Made by a program: the position numbers and the translations under genes
Shown here: in pieces, positions 25,303 to 32,226 of the stretch
Layout: each line of letters opens with the position of its first letter
Numbering within the stretch: position 1 is the first letter of the stretch
From: Persephonella sp.
GTDB taxonomy: Bacteria; Aquificota; Aquificia; Aquificales; Hydrogenothermaceae
DNA length: 32,226 nt
Reading direction: 5' to 3'
NCBI GenBank assembly: GCA_027028005.1
Contig: JALVKE010000167.1
Span: forward strand, 1 to 32,226
The notes under the pieces: generated by a model
What the model was told of the DNA's origin: nothing
The model's input: the letters and a program-made list of their open reading frames with translations, nothing else
Database searches by the model: none

Positions 25303-25616
25303 CTTTCCATTTCTATATTTAATTTTTCCTCTACTATAGAGTATGTTTTTGGATTTTCCACTTTTTCTTTTTCAACAAAGAGTTTTTCTATCTTTCTAAT
25401 AGCTTTTTCTTCATCTTCAAAAAGAATAGGAATTCTTTCTGCCGGCGTTTCATATATTACTTTTATGTACCTGTTTTTTATAGGTCTAACTAGTAGATCA
25501 AACTTAATTCCGTAATTGTTCCCGGTTATCCACACTTCCTTTTTCTCTTCATACAGAAAAAACTCAAAATTCTTTTCTTCTGATAATTCCTTTAAAAACT
25601 CTAAAAGTTTTTCCAT
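25293..25616 (-). CDS. Small hypothetical protein at the end of the envelope/redox operon
   Basis: I place the start at ATG 25616 (107 residues), which has GAGGGG 6 bases upstream; the longer frame from 25670 would overlap the preceding gene and has no such site. Soluble, charged, alpha/beta pattern (EVWITGNNYGIKFDLLVR, IKVIYETPAERIPILFEDEE). No family recognised. Last gene of the eight-gene minus-strand group that begins at 28988. Confidence 0.55.
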   Translation of the reverse strand: MEKLLEFLKELSEEKNFEFFLYEEKKEVWITGNNYGIKFDLLVRPIKNRYIKVIYETPAERIPILFEDEEKAIRKIEKLFVEKEKVENPKTYSIVEEKLNIEMESYS

Positions 25617-25650
25617 AGATAACCCCTCATATATTAAAAACAAAATAATA

Positions 25651-26142
25651 TTATATGCCTTTTTTATCAATTATTTCATACTTTCTTAATGCTTCATCAA
25701 GAAATTTTTTTAAATTTTCCTCTGTAACAGCTCCAAAGATAAAAATGAGTTTTTTACCCTTTGGAGTTATCACATACGTTGTTGGTGTTCCAGGAACAGG
25801 AAATCTAACAAAATTTGCCCTATTACAGGAGTAAAAAGGAAAATCTTTATCCTTTAAATCATCTTTATCTGCATCAATGACACATCCTATAAATGAAAAT
25901 TTATCTCTATATTTTGAAGAAGACAAAACTTTTTTTATAACTGGTAACTCTTTCATACAGGAACCACAGGAATAAGCCATAAAATTTATAACTATTAGCT
26001 TACCTTCAGGAAGAGGAATAGGTTTTCCTTCTTTATTTATCAGTATATGTTTTGAAACTGTTATACTTTCTTTTTTCTCTTTACATCCTGCATTAAAAAG
26101 AAAAAGGATAAAAGTTAAACATACAGAAAGAGCTTTTAACAT
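25651..26142 (-). CDS. TlpA-like thioredoxin-fold lipoprotein
   Basis: Envelope thiol-disulfide protein, 163 residues. A signal peptide with lipobox LFNAGC makes Cys20 the likely lipidated residue. The thioredoxin fold follows: VINFMAYSCGSCMKELPVI with active-site Cys59-x-x-Cys62, and the cis-proline loop GTPTTYV (Pro120). Relatives reduce or resolve disulfides of exported proteins, often for cytochrome c maturation; no ccm gene is in the window. It starts 7 bases after the upstream gene. Confidence 0.85.
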   Translation of the reverse strand: MLKALSVCLTFILFLFNAGCKEKKESITVSKHILINKEGKPIPLPEGKLIVINFMAYSCGSCMKELPVIKKVLSSSKYRDKFSFIGCVIDADKDDLKDKDFPFYSCNRANFVRFPVPGTPTTYVITPKGKKLIFIFGAVTEENLKKFLDEALRKYEIIDKKGI

Positions 26143-26149
26143 TTTTATA

Positions 26150-26527
26150 CTAAACCCTCTCCTGAACTCTTAAAACTTTCCCGTAAAGCTCAAGCTGATC
26201 TAAAACTTCTTTAGGAACTTTTGTTTTTCTTTCACCTTTTGCATCTTCTAGAATAACATTATCTCCTTCTTTACCTGAAAATTTAAAAAGTCCCCATTTA
26301 CCTTTTTCTTTAAAAAGAACAATATCTCCTTCCTCAACAGAAAGAGGTGGTATCTTTCCTACAAGAACCCAAAGCCCTCTTATCTTCATCCAAAAAACAT
26401 TCTCTTTAAAATTTTCAATATTCTCAACAAGTACTAGAGGGGTTTCTATCTCTTGAAGCTTATCTATATGTTCTTCATCTATAAGCTCATAACTTTGGAG
26501 AAAGATAGTAGGGATTGTTCTCTCCAT
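26150..26527 (-). CDS. Hypothetical protein, possibly S24/LexA-like beta domain
   Basis: A 125-residue soluble protein. The second half (EEGDIVLFKEKGKWGLFKFSG ... LELYGKVLRVQERV) has the rhythm of the S24/LexA C-terminal beta domain (a GD-I-V strand, a basic strand, and a final 'GKV-x-x-V' strand). I see no convincing catalytic Ser/Lys pair and no DNA-binding domain, so this is at most a non-peptidase relative. The fold call is tentative. Its ATG shares one base with the stop of the upstream gene (TAATG). Confidence 0.5.
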   Translation of the reverse strand: MERTIPTIFLQSYELIDEEHIDKLQEIETPLVLVENIENFKENVFWMKIRGLWVLVGKIPPLSVEEGDIVLFKEKGKWGLFKFSGKEGDNVILEDAKGERKTKVPKEVLDQLELYGKVLRVQERV

Positions 26528-26790
26528 TACTTTCCTTCTCTCGTTTGAGCCTTTCTTGTAGGTATAAGCGCATTTCTTGTCTGTTCTTTTAATATGTTTA
26601 TAGATTGAGCTACCATAAAGAAAGCATGTTCTACATTTATAAGAGCAGCTTCTAAATCTCTATCTTTTGTATTAAATCTAAGTTCTCTAAACTGTCTATG
26701 CAGTTCATCAAGGTTTGTTCCAAGTTCATAAGCTAAAGTAAATGCCCTCATTACAAGATCATCAAGTTTACTTTTTTCTTCAGGGGTCAT
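26527..26790 (-). CDS. Small helical protein of unknown function
   Basis: The start is placed at ATG 26790 (87 residues), because AAAGGAGG lies 5 bases upstream; a frame from 26817 would run into the cupin gene. Nearly all helical: TPEEKSKLDDLVMRAFTLAYE, EALINVEHAFFMVAQS-like amphipathic stretches and a basic end (ALIPTRKAQTREGK). It could be a small helical bundle or adaptor. No family recognised. Confidence 0.6.
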   Translation of the reverse strand: MTPEEKSKLDDLVMRAFTLAYELGTNLDELHRQFRELRFNTKDRDLEAALINVEHAFFMVAQSINILKEQTRNALIPTRKAQTREGK

Positions 26791-26803
26791 TCTTTCCTCC
26801 TTT

Positions 26804-27091
26804 TTATTTACTTCCACAGATATAACAAACGCCTTTTTCTGATTTAGCCCAGTGTCTTGTTCCTGCAGGTAAATTTAACCTATCTCCAGGTTTCAAAATA
26901 ATTTCTCCTTCTTCTGTTCCCATAACTACTTCACCTTCATAAACCCATCTAACCTCTTCATATGGATGAGTATGCCAGTCATAAAAAGAACCAGGACTAT
27001 CGCACCAGCTAAAAATATTAAAGTAACCTTCTTTTTCTAAAATTTTCTTTATTTCCTCAGGATCTGTTATACCTGTATGAACAACACTCAT
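26804..27091 (-). CDS. Small single-domain cupin
   Basis: A 95-residue cupin with both motifs: WHTHPYEEVRWVYEG (the His-x-His...Glu metal set) and LKPGDRLNLPAGTRHWA (second-motif His). It should bind one metal ion. The reaction or ligand cannot be told from sequence; relatives include small dioxygenase-like and sensor proteins. Its ATG overlaps the end of the upstream membrane gene by 4 bases (ATGA). Cys residues at 30 and near the C-terminus (VCYICGSK) are an unusual pair for such a small cupin. Confidence 0.8.
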   Translation of the reverse strand: MSVVHTGITDPEEIKKILEKEGYFNIFSWCDSPGSFYDWHTHPYEEVRWVYEGEVVMGTEEGEIILKPGDRLNLPAGTRHWAKSEKGVCYICGSK

Positions 27092-27534
27092 TTTTTACCT
27101 ATTAAACTCCATGTTTCGTGGTCTATATTATGAAGTATATACTCTGGTGCGTTAACTTCTATGACATACTTTCCATCTACCTTCAAGATATTTCCGTTTT
27201 CATCTGTCCTGAAAATAACCTCTCCAATTTTATGTTTACCTTTAAAAAACTCTATTTTTTTATCTGTTTCTACAATCTTATTAGCTCCATGCATATTCAT
27301 CTGTCTGGTAATAACATCGTGTATAAAGTTTTTATCTTCTATAGAAAATATTCTTTGGCTAGGATATTCATGGAAGTATTTATCATTAAGCCATGTTAAA
27401 AATGCAAATATAACAACAGATAAATCAATAATAGCTAATGAAACACTGTATTTTGAAGGTAAAAAGAAAAAGGAAGAAACTGTAAAAATAGTAAAAATAA
27501 CTATAGCTGTAACAACTATCTTTCCAAAACTCAT
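27088..27534 (-). CDS. Hypothetical two-span membrane protein
   Basis: A 148-residue protein with two N-terminal transmembrane helices (about 5-25 and 30-48) and a soluble domain of about 95 residues. The soluble part has a beta-rich pattern (KKIEFFKGKHKIGEVIF, ILKVDGKYVIEVNAPEY). No family recognised. It starts 9 bases after lolA, suggesting an envelope role. Confidence 0.6.
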   Translation of the reverse strand: MSFGKIVVTAIVIFTIFTVSSFFFLPSKYSVSLAIIDLSVVIFAFLTWLNDKYFHEYPSQRIFSIEDKNFIHDVITRQMNMHGANKIVETDKKIEFFKGKHKIGEVIFRTDENGNILKVDGKYVIEVNAPEYILHNIDHETWSLIGKK

Positions 27535-27543
27535 TTTTTATCC

Positions 27544-28152
27544 TTAATAATTAATTATTTCAACATTTTTAGGAAGTTTCAATCTTATATCTAAATTCTT
27601 ATCTAAACATGAAAATTTAGAGAAGAAAATTTCTACCTTATTATTGCTACTGTCTATTATCTGTATCTTAGAAAGATTGTTATTTCTATCTAAGAATATA
27701 TATATATATTTCACCTGCTTATCATTGGATTTTAAAAATATCTTTTTTCCGTTATCTGCATCTTTTTCCTCTATATTCTTAAACACAGAAGATAAATCCC
27801 TGTTTTCTGCTAGGTTTTTAAAAATCTTCCCTACTAAAAAACTTTTATCAAGCTTAGATACAATAGCTTGCTTTTCTTCAGGAGAGTAAATAATACTTTT
27901 TTCTCCTTCTACATATATTATCTGAGATACAGGAGATGTATACTCAATCTTTATCTTATCTGGTTTAACAATAATAATCTTTCCTTTAAAAATCTGTGGG
28001 GAATTGTCCCCACTTATGTAAGTTTTTTGTATAAAGGAACCTTCAATAGATTTACATTCTTTATACTTATTTTCAAACTCTTTTAATGCATTAGAGGCAT
28101 TTGCACTGAAGATATATAGAGAAAAAAGAAAGATAAAAACTAATCTCTTCAT
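27544..28152 (-). CDS. lolA: LolA-family periplasmic lipoprotein carrier
   Basis: Carries lipoproteins across the periplasm to the outer membrane. A signal peptide (cleavage likely after SANA, residue 19) precedes the LolA half-barrel pattern: SIEGSFIQKTYIS, GKIIIVKPDKIKIEYTSP and IYVEGEKSIIYSPEEKQA. Length 202. It implies a Gram-negative outer membrane. It lies 14 bases after the thioredoxin-TPR gene and 9 before a membrane gene in the same operon. Confidence 0.85.
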   Translation of the reverse strand: MKRLVFIFLFSLYIFSANASNALKEFENKYKECKSIEGSFIQKTYISGDNSPQIFKGKIIIVKPDKIKIEYTSPVSQIIYVEGEKSIIYSPEEKQAIVSKLDKSFLVGKIFKNLAENRDLSSVFKNIEEKDADNGKKIFLKSNDKQVKYIYIFLDRNNNLSKIQIIDSSNNKVEIFFSKFSCLDKNLDIRLKLPKNVEIINY

Positions 28153-28166
28153 TAATTCACCTCATT

Positions 28167-28988
28167 TTAATAAAGCCACATAGCAAGTTTTCTTCTATAC
28201 TCTTTTGTTAAAGGATTTCCTTCTCCTAGAAGGTTGAATATTGCAACCATCGCTTTTCTTCCAGCTTCATCTTTATACGTTTTATCCATCTGAACGACCT
28301 TTAAAAACTTATCAAGGGCATCCTTATAGTTCCCTTGTAAAGCTAAACAAGCTCCCTCTTGTAAAAGTTTATCAAGTTCATTCTCAGGTTTCAATTCTTC
28401 ACACCATCTTTTAAAGTTTATTAACTCTTTTACCGCTTGTGCTTTTGTAAAGTATTCTTTGTGATACTCTTTTATGCTATTTAGAAGTTCCTGGGCTTTA
28501 TCAAGTCTTCCTTCTTTTATAAAGAATTCCGCAGCCTCAAGAGCAATCTTTTTATTCTCAGGATACTTTTCAAGGAGATCCTCATATATCTTTTCAGCTG
28601 TTGCCAGCTTTCCAGACATATACTCCATTTTTGCTTCTTCTAACATTTTGTCTGCTTCAGATTTTATATATTTAGATAAAACTTCTCTTAATTTTGGTTC
28701 AGGAAGAGCTCCAACAAATCTATCTACCTCTTTTCCGTTTATAAATATTCTTACATCAGGAATTCCACTTACTCCAAACTCCTGAGCTATATGTGGATTT
28801 TCATCAGTATTTATCTTCGCAAGAATAAAACCATACTCATTAGCAAGTTTTTCAAGTATAGGTTTTAAAACTCTACAGGGTCCACACCAAGGTGCCCAGA
28901 AATCTATAACCACAGGTCTTTCATAAGACTTTTCTACAACAACTTCTTCAAAGTTGTCATCTGTAACATCGTATATAAGATTGCTCAT
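28167..28988 (-). CDS. cnoX: Thioredoxin domain-TPR protein (CnoX/YbbN-like)
   Basis: A 273-residue cytoplasmic protein. Residues 1-108 are a thioredoxin with active-site WCGPC (34-38) and the cis-Pro loop VSGIPDVRIF. Residues about 110-270 are TPR-like helical repeats (AEKIYEDLLEKYPENKKIAL, GRLDKAQELLNSI, QGNYKDALDKFLKVVQMDK). This is the CnoX/YbbN architecture, a chaperone-redox protein that guards GroEL and EF-Tu clients from oxidation. E. coli CnoX lacks the CxxC, but the residues here suggest active redox chemistry. It starts at ATG 28988 behind GAGGAGG, first in its operon, downstream of a conspicuous inverted repeat. Confidence 0.88.
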   Translation of the reverse strand: MSNLIYDVTDDNFEEVVVEKSYERPVVIDFWAPWCGPCRVLKPILEKLANEYGFILAKINTDENPHIAQEFGVSGIPDVRIFINGKEVDRFVGALPEPKLREVLSKYIKSEADKMLEEAKMEYMSGKLATAEKIYEDLLEKYPENKKIALEAAEFFIKEGRLDKAQELLNSIKEYHKEYFTKAQAVKELINFKRWCEELKPENELDKLLQEGACLALQGNYKDALDKFLKVVQMDKTYKDEAGRKAMVAIFNLLGEGNPLTKEYRRKLAMWLY

Positions 28989-29048
28989 TTTTTCCTCCTC
29001 TTAAGATATTCGTATATACTAATAATATATCACCTTAGTAAATAAAGT

Positions 29049-29085
29049 AATTAAAATTTTAGTGAATATTACTAAAATTTTAATT
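29049..29085. repeat. Perfect 15-bp AT-rich inverted repeat between rnc and cnoX
   Basis: AATTAAAATTTTAGT (29049-29063), spacer GAATATT, ACTAAAATTTTAATT (29071-29085). It lies about 60 bases after the rnc stop and about 60 before the cnoX start. It could be a weak A-U hairpin ending the fab-rnc transcript, or an operator just upstream of a plausible cnoX promoter. A related half-site TTAGTAAATA occurs at 29035-29044. Confidence 0.8.
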
Positions 29086-29145
29086 TAAGAACTGTAAATT
29101 TATACTAGACCTTCTTTGAAATAAAACTAATGATAAAAGACATAT

Positions 29146-29889
29146 TTAATCTTTACTTTCTTGTGCTTTATCTCTCAATTTCATATATGCTTTTTGTGCG
29201 GCTTTTGTTTCTGCTTCCTTTTTTGAACGACCTGTTCCTGTGGTTTTTAGGTCTTCTGTGATTATGCATTCCATTGTAAAAATCTTTTCATGTTCAGGGC
29301 CTTTTGCAGATATAAAACGATATTTAGGAACAGTTCCAAATACTTTTTGGGTTATTATCTGAAGAAGAGATTTATAATCTCTAGGGATTTCTCCTTTTTC
29401 TATATCTTTTAAAAGTCTATCTTTAAAGAGCCTATTAAAAATCTGCCTTGGTGGATCTATATAGTACCCACAATCTACATATACTGCACCAAAAACTGCT
29501 TCAAAAACATCACACAGCAAAGAGTCTCTTTCCATTCCTTTTTGCTGTATCTCACCTTTACTTAGTAGAACTAGTTCATTTAAGCCTATTTCCCTTGCAA
29601 GTTTTGATAGATAGGTTTCACTGACAACAGCAGATCTTATCTGGGAAAGTTCCCCCTCTTTTGCATTGGGATAAGCTTTTATAAGAATTTCACTGACTAT
29701 TAATGATAAAACTGCATCTCCTAAAAACTCTAAAACTTCGTAATCTTTTAATTTTTTAGGATACTCTGCAACAAAAGAGCGATGAGTAAGAGCAGTAAGA
29801 GGTAAAGATTTATCTTTAAATGTATATCCTATCTTATCTTCAAGCTTTTTTATTCTATCTAAAAACTCTTTAGGAATATCACTCTTCAT
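29146..29889 (-). CDS. rnc: Ribonuclease III
   Basis: Double-strand-specific endoribonuclease for rRNA processing and RNA decay. The nuclease domain has the signature [18 protein letters not shown] and the second acidic cluster [16 protein letters not shown]-terminal double-stranded RNA binding domain (about 165-240) ends in [18 protein letters not shown]. Length 247. The ATG at 29889 overlaps the end of fabF by 11 bases; fabF-rnc coupling is common in bacteria. Confidence 0.96.
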   Translation of the reverse strand: MKSDIPKEFLDRIKKLEDKIGYTFKDKSLPLTALTHRSFVAEYPKKLKDYEVLEFLGDAVLSLIVSEILIKAYPNAKEGELSQIRSAVVSETYLSKLAREIGLNELVLLSKGEIQQKGMERDSLLCDVFEAVFGAVYVDCGYYIDPPRQIFNRLFKDRLLKDIEKGEIPRDYKSLLQIITQKVFGTVPKYRFISAKGPEHEKIFTMECIITEDLKTTGTGRSKKEAETKAAQKAYMKLRDKAQESKD

Positions 29890-31123
29890 AAGCTTTAAAT
29901 GCTAGGCATGCGTTTGTACCACCAAAACCAAAAGAGTTTGATATTGCTACTTTTACAGGATATTCCACTGCTTTATTTGGAGTATAATCTAGATCACATT
30001 CTGGATCTGGATGTTCATAATTTATAGTAGGAGGAATAATACCTGTTTCAATAGTTTTTACAGTTGCAACTGCTTCTACAGCTCCTGCTGCACCTAAAAG
30101 ATGGCCAATCATTGATTTAATTGAGCTTATTTTAAGTTTATAAGCATGGTCTTTAAATACTTTCTTAATAGCAAGAGTTTCAACTTTATCATTTAAAGGT
30201 GTTGATGTTCCGTGAGCATTTATATAATCCACTTCATCTGGATTTATACGTGCATCATTTAAAGTCATCTCCATAACTCTAACAGCACCATCTCCATCTT
30301 CACTTGGAGCTGTTATATGATAAGCATCTCCTGTCATTCCATAACCTATAACTTCTGCATATATCTTTGCACCTCTTTTTTTAGCGTGCTCTAACTCCTC
30401 TAGTACAAGAATTCCAGCTCCTTCTCCCATTACAAAACCATCTCTTTCAGCATCAAAAGGTCTAGATGCTTTTTGAGGTTCATCATTTCTAGTAGAGAGA
30501 GCTTTCATGTTAGCAAATCCAGCTATTCCTAAAGGAGTTATAGCTGATTCTGTCCCACCTGCAATCATAACGTCAGCATCACCACGTTGAATAATTTTAA
30601 AAGCATCTCCTATAGAGTGTGTACCAGTAGCACATGCAGTAACAACACATGAATTTGGACCTTTAAAGCCAAATTCTATAGATATATAACCTGAAGCCAT
30701 ATTTGAGATACCAGATGGAATAAAGAAAGGAGAAACCCTTCTTGCTCCTTTTTGAAGAAGAAGAGTCTGTTGTTCTTCAATATCTCTAAGGCCGCCGATA
30801 CCAGTTCCAACAATAACACCTGCTTTTGTAAGATCAATTTTGTCAAGTTCTAAACCTGAGTCTGCAACAGCTTCCTTTGCAGCAACCATGGCAAACTTAA
30901 CAAAATCACTCATTCTTTTTGCATCTTTAGGATTTAGATATTTCTTTGGGTCAAAATCTTTTACTTCCCCTGCAATAACAACAGGTAGATTATAAGAGTA
31001 AGGATCGAAACGCTTAATTACATCGATCCCACTTTTACCTGATATAAGACCTTCCCACGTTTCTTTTACGTTGTGCCCTAAAGGTGTTATTGCTCCTATA
31101 CCGGTAACGACGACCCTTCTCAT
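29879..31123 (-). CDS. fabF: Beta-ketoacyl-ACP synthase II
   Basis: Condenses malonyl-ACP with acyl-ACP in fatty acid elongation. The catalytic triad is visible: Cys164 in [11 protein letters not shown], His304 in [12 protein letters not shown] and His341 in [18 protein letters not shown] (with Lys336). Length 414, the standard for FabF. It starts at ATG 31123, 5 bases after acpP, with GGAGA overlapping the acpP stop region. Confidence 0.97.
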   Translation of the reverse strand: MRRVVVTGIGAITPLGHNVKETWEGLISGKSGIDVIKRFDPYSYNLPVVIAGEVKDFDPKKYLNPKDAKRMSDFVKFAMVAAKEAVADSGLELDKIDLTKAGVIVGTGIGGLRDIEEQQTLLLQKGARRVSPFFIPSGISNMASGYISIEFGFKGPNSCVVTACATGTHSIGDAFKIIQRGDADVMIAGGTESAITPLGIAGFANMKALSTRNDEPQKASRPFDAERDGFVMGEGAGILVLEELEHAKKRGAKIYAEVIGYGMTGDAYHITAPSEDGDGAVRVMEMTLNDARINPDEVDYINAHGTSTPLNDKVETLAIKKVFKDHAYKLKISSIKSMIGHLLGAAGAVEAVATVKTIETGIIPPTINYEHPDPECDLDYTPNKAVEYPVKVAISNSFGFGGTNACLAFKAYEE

Positions 31124-31128
31124 ATCAA

Positions 31129-31359
31129 TTATTCTCCTTTTTTCTCTTTGATGTAGTTGATTACATCAGCAACTGTTTGAATTTTTTCTGCATCTTCATC
31201 AGGAATTTCTACATCAAATTCTTCCTCAAAAGCCATTATAAGCTCAACAACATCTAAAGAATCAGCTCCCAAGTCTTCAACAAACTTAGATTCAGGTTTT
31301 ATTTGGTTTACATCAATTCCAAGCTGATCTGCAATAATCTCTTTAATTCTTTCTTCCAT
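31129..31359 (-). CDS. acpP: Acyl carrier protein
   Basis: Seventy-six-residue acidic carrier of growing acyl chains. The phosphopantetheine attachment motif is [11 protein letters not shown], with Ser34. It starts at ATG 31359 behind GGAGGT. It lies between fabG and fabF in the usual fabG-acpP-fabF order. Confidence 0.98.
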   Translation of the reverse strand: MEERIKEIIADQLGIDVNQIKPESKFVEDLGADSLDVVELIMAFEEEFDVEIPDEDAEKIQTVADVINYIKEKKGE

Positions 31360-31402
31360 TCTTTTGAAACCTCCGATTAAATTTTTGATTAATTATTGAA
31401 AA

Positions 31403-32137
31403 TTAGTACATTCCACCGTTAACGTGAATTGTTTCTCCTGTTATATAAGAAGCTAAATCTGATGCTAAGAAAATAACAGCATAGGCAACATCTTCAGGTT
31501 TTCCAAACTTACCTAAAGGTATCTGCTCAAGATATTTTTCTTTTATCTCTGCAGGAAGTTTTTCAGTCATATCTGTTTCAATAAATCCAGGAGCTACAGC
31601 ATTAACTGTTATATTTCTAGAGGCTAGTTCCTTAGCTAAAGATTTTGTAAAGCCAATTAAACCTGCTTTTGTGGTTGCATAGTTAACTTGACCTGCATTC
31701 CCTGTAAATGCAACTACTGACGATATATTAATAATCCTTCCCCACTTCTTCTTCATCATTCCTTTAACAACAAGCTTTGTTATCTTAAACGTTCCAGTGA
31801 GGTTGGCATTTATAACTTCTTCCCAGTCTTCATCTTTCATTCTAATAAAGAGAGTATCCCTTGTTAATCCTGCATTATTAACAAGAATATCAATATTTCC
31901 AGCTTCTTTTTCAATCTCCTTCCACTGTTGAGGTACATCTTCAGCAAAATCTAGTTTAAATCCATAAGCCTCAACGCCAAATTCATTTTTTATATTTTCA
32001 GCGACAAGTTCTGCAGTTCCTCTATTTCTGCCAGTTATAACTACATTCGCACCCCTTTTAGCAAACTCAACAGCTATAGCTTTTCCAATACCTCTTGTTG
32101 AACCAGTAACGAGAGCTGTTTTTCCATTGAAATTCAA
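31403..32137 (-). CDS. fabG: 3-oxoacyl-ACP reductase
   Basis: NADPH-dependent reduction of 3-ketoacyl-ACP in type II fatty acid synthesis. SDR motifs are TGSTRGIG (11-18), NNAG (87-90), Asn112, Ser140 in NISSVVAF, Tyr153 and Lys157 (YATTK), and the GFIETDMTEKLP segment typical of FabG. Length 244. It starts with TTG at 32137, with GAGG 8 bases upstream. It is first in the fabG-acpP-fabF-rnc operon. fabD, often upstream, does not begin within the remaining 89 bases. Confidence 0.96.
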   Translation of the reverse strand: MNFNGKTALVTGSTRGIGKAIAVEFAKRGANVVITGRNRGTAELVAENIKNEFGVEAYGFKLDFAEDVPQQWKEIEKEAGNIDILVNNAGLTRDTLFIRMKDEDWEEVINANLTGTFKITKLVVKGMMKKKWGRIINISSVVAFTGNAGQVNYATTKAGLIGFTKSLAKELASRNITVNAVAPGFIETDMTEKLPAEIKEKYLEQIPLGKFGKPEDVAYAVIFLASDLASYITGETIHVNGGMY

Positions 32138-32172
32138 GTATTTACCTCACAGGGAAAAATTAAATATTGAAT

Positions 32173-32181
32173 ATTATATCA
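32173..32181 (-). promoter_or_regulatory. Predicted extended -10 promoter of fabG operon
   Basis: Minus-strand TGATATAAT (32181-32173) is an extended -10 element (TG-n-TATAAT) with no good -35 box. Transcription would start near 32166, about 29 bases before the fabG start codon. Confidence 0.55.
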
Positions 32182-32226
32182 TAAAACTAGTGCTTCTTAC
32201 ACACACAATATATATCTGTCCTTTTG

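Noticed and set aside
25526-25534. Perfect DnaA box TTATCCACA
   Set aside because: It is single and lies inside a coding region with no AT-rich unwinding region or further boxes, so it is not evidence of an origin. The dnaN-gyrB area also lacks box clusters.
25617-25670. N-terminal extension of the 107-residue protein (start at 25670)
   Set aside because: It would overlap the TlpA-like gene, and the downstream ATG has a clear GAGGGG site.
26791-26817. Longer start for the 87-residue helical protein
   Set aside because: AAAGGAGG directly precedes the ATG at 26790, inside the longer frame.
27161-27547. 128-codon plus-strand ORF
   Set aside because: Antisense to the two-span membrane gene and lacks a ribosome binding site.

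Overview
The window is about one third G+C and reads as chromosomal DNA of a thermophilic, chemolithoautotrophic bacterium of the Aquificota, most likely family Hydrogenothermaceae (Sulfurihydrogenibium/Persephonella type). The main pointers are a two-subunit ATP-citrate lyase (aclB-aclA) next to a monomeric isocitrate dehydrogenase (reductive TCA cycle), a branched-polyamine synthase typical of thermophiles, Lys/Glu-rich proteins, and Gram-negative envelope genes (lolA, murF). The family assignment is inference; no rRNA or other decisive marker lies in the window. There is no sign of phage, insertion sequence or CRISPR, and gene density is high.

Layout. 1-870: the 3' end of an unknown membrane-anchored protein and a doubtful small ORF. 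845-6640 (minus): carbon fixation, with aclB-aclA as one unit (a hairpin terminator lies between the two genes) and the isocitrate dehydrogenase as a separate upstream unit with its own promoter, a 136-nt structured leader and a terminator. 6700-9425: small membrane proteins of unknown function, then trpS, whose product carries a probable [4Fe-4S] cysteine motif and a large insertion. 9425-11217 (minus): slyD and hisZ. 11348-13132: a CLC chloride channel with CBS domains. 13148-18067 (minus): an information-processing group, rpsU-yqeY-cvpA and then dnaN-(small gene)-gyrB. 18154-18849 (minus): an orphan SDR oxidoreductase. 18917-20858: speE-bpsA for spermidine and branched polyamines. 20923-22380: a tRNA-Met(CAT) with a strong promoter, followed at once by murF. 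22372-23085 (minus): a divergent AbiEii-like nucleotidyltransferase without a partner. 23169-25302: two small unknown genes, an MHS-type MFS transporter and a membrane protein. 25293-28988 (minus): an eight-gene envelope/redox operon led by a thioredoxin-TPR protein and lolA, with four unknown proteins and a cupin. 29049-29085: a perfect AT-rich inverted repeat. 29146-32178 (minus): fabG-acpP-fabF-rnc, the core of type II fatty acid synthesis with RNase III.

The genes are mostly housekeeping. The most unusual points are the idh leader, in which a 13-bp helix covers the ribosome binding site and start codon of a 29-codon ORF; the Fe-S type TrpRS; the ExE-type AbiEii-like protein; the long inverted repeat upstream of the thioredoxin-TPR operon; and the CLC protein that lacks several canonical ion-site residues. 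I see no complete system that I can call clearly new; these are the places I would look first.
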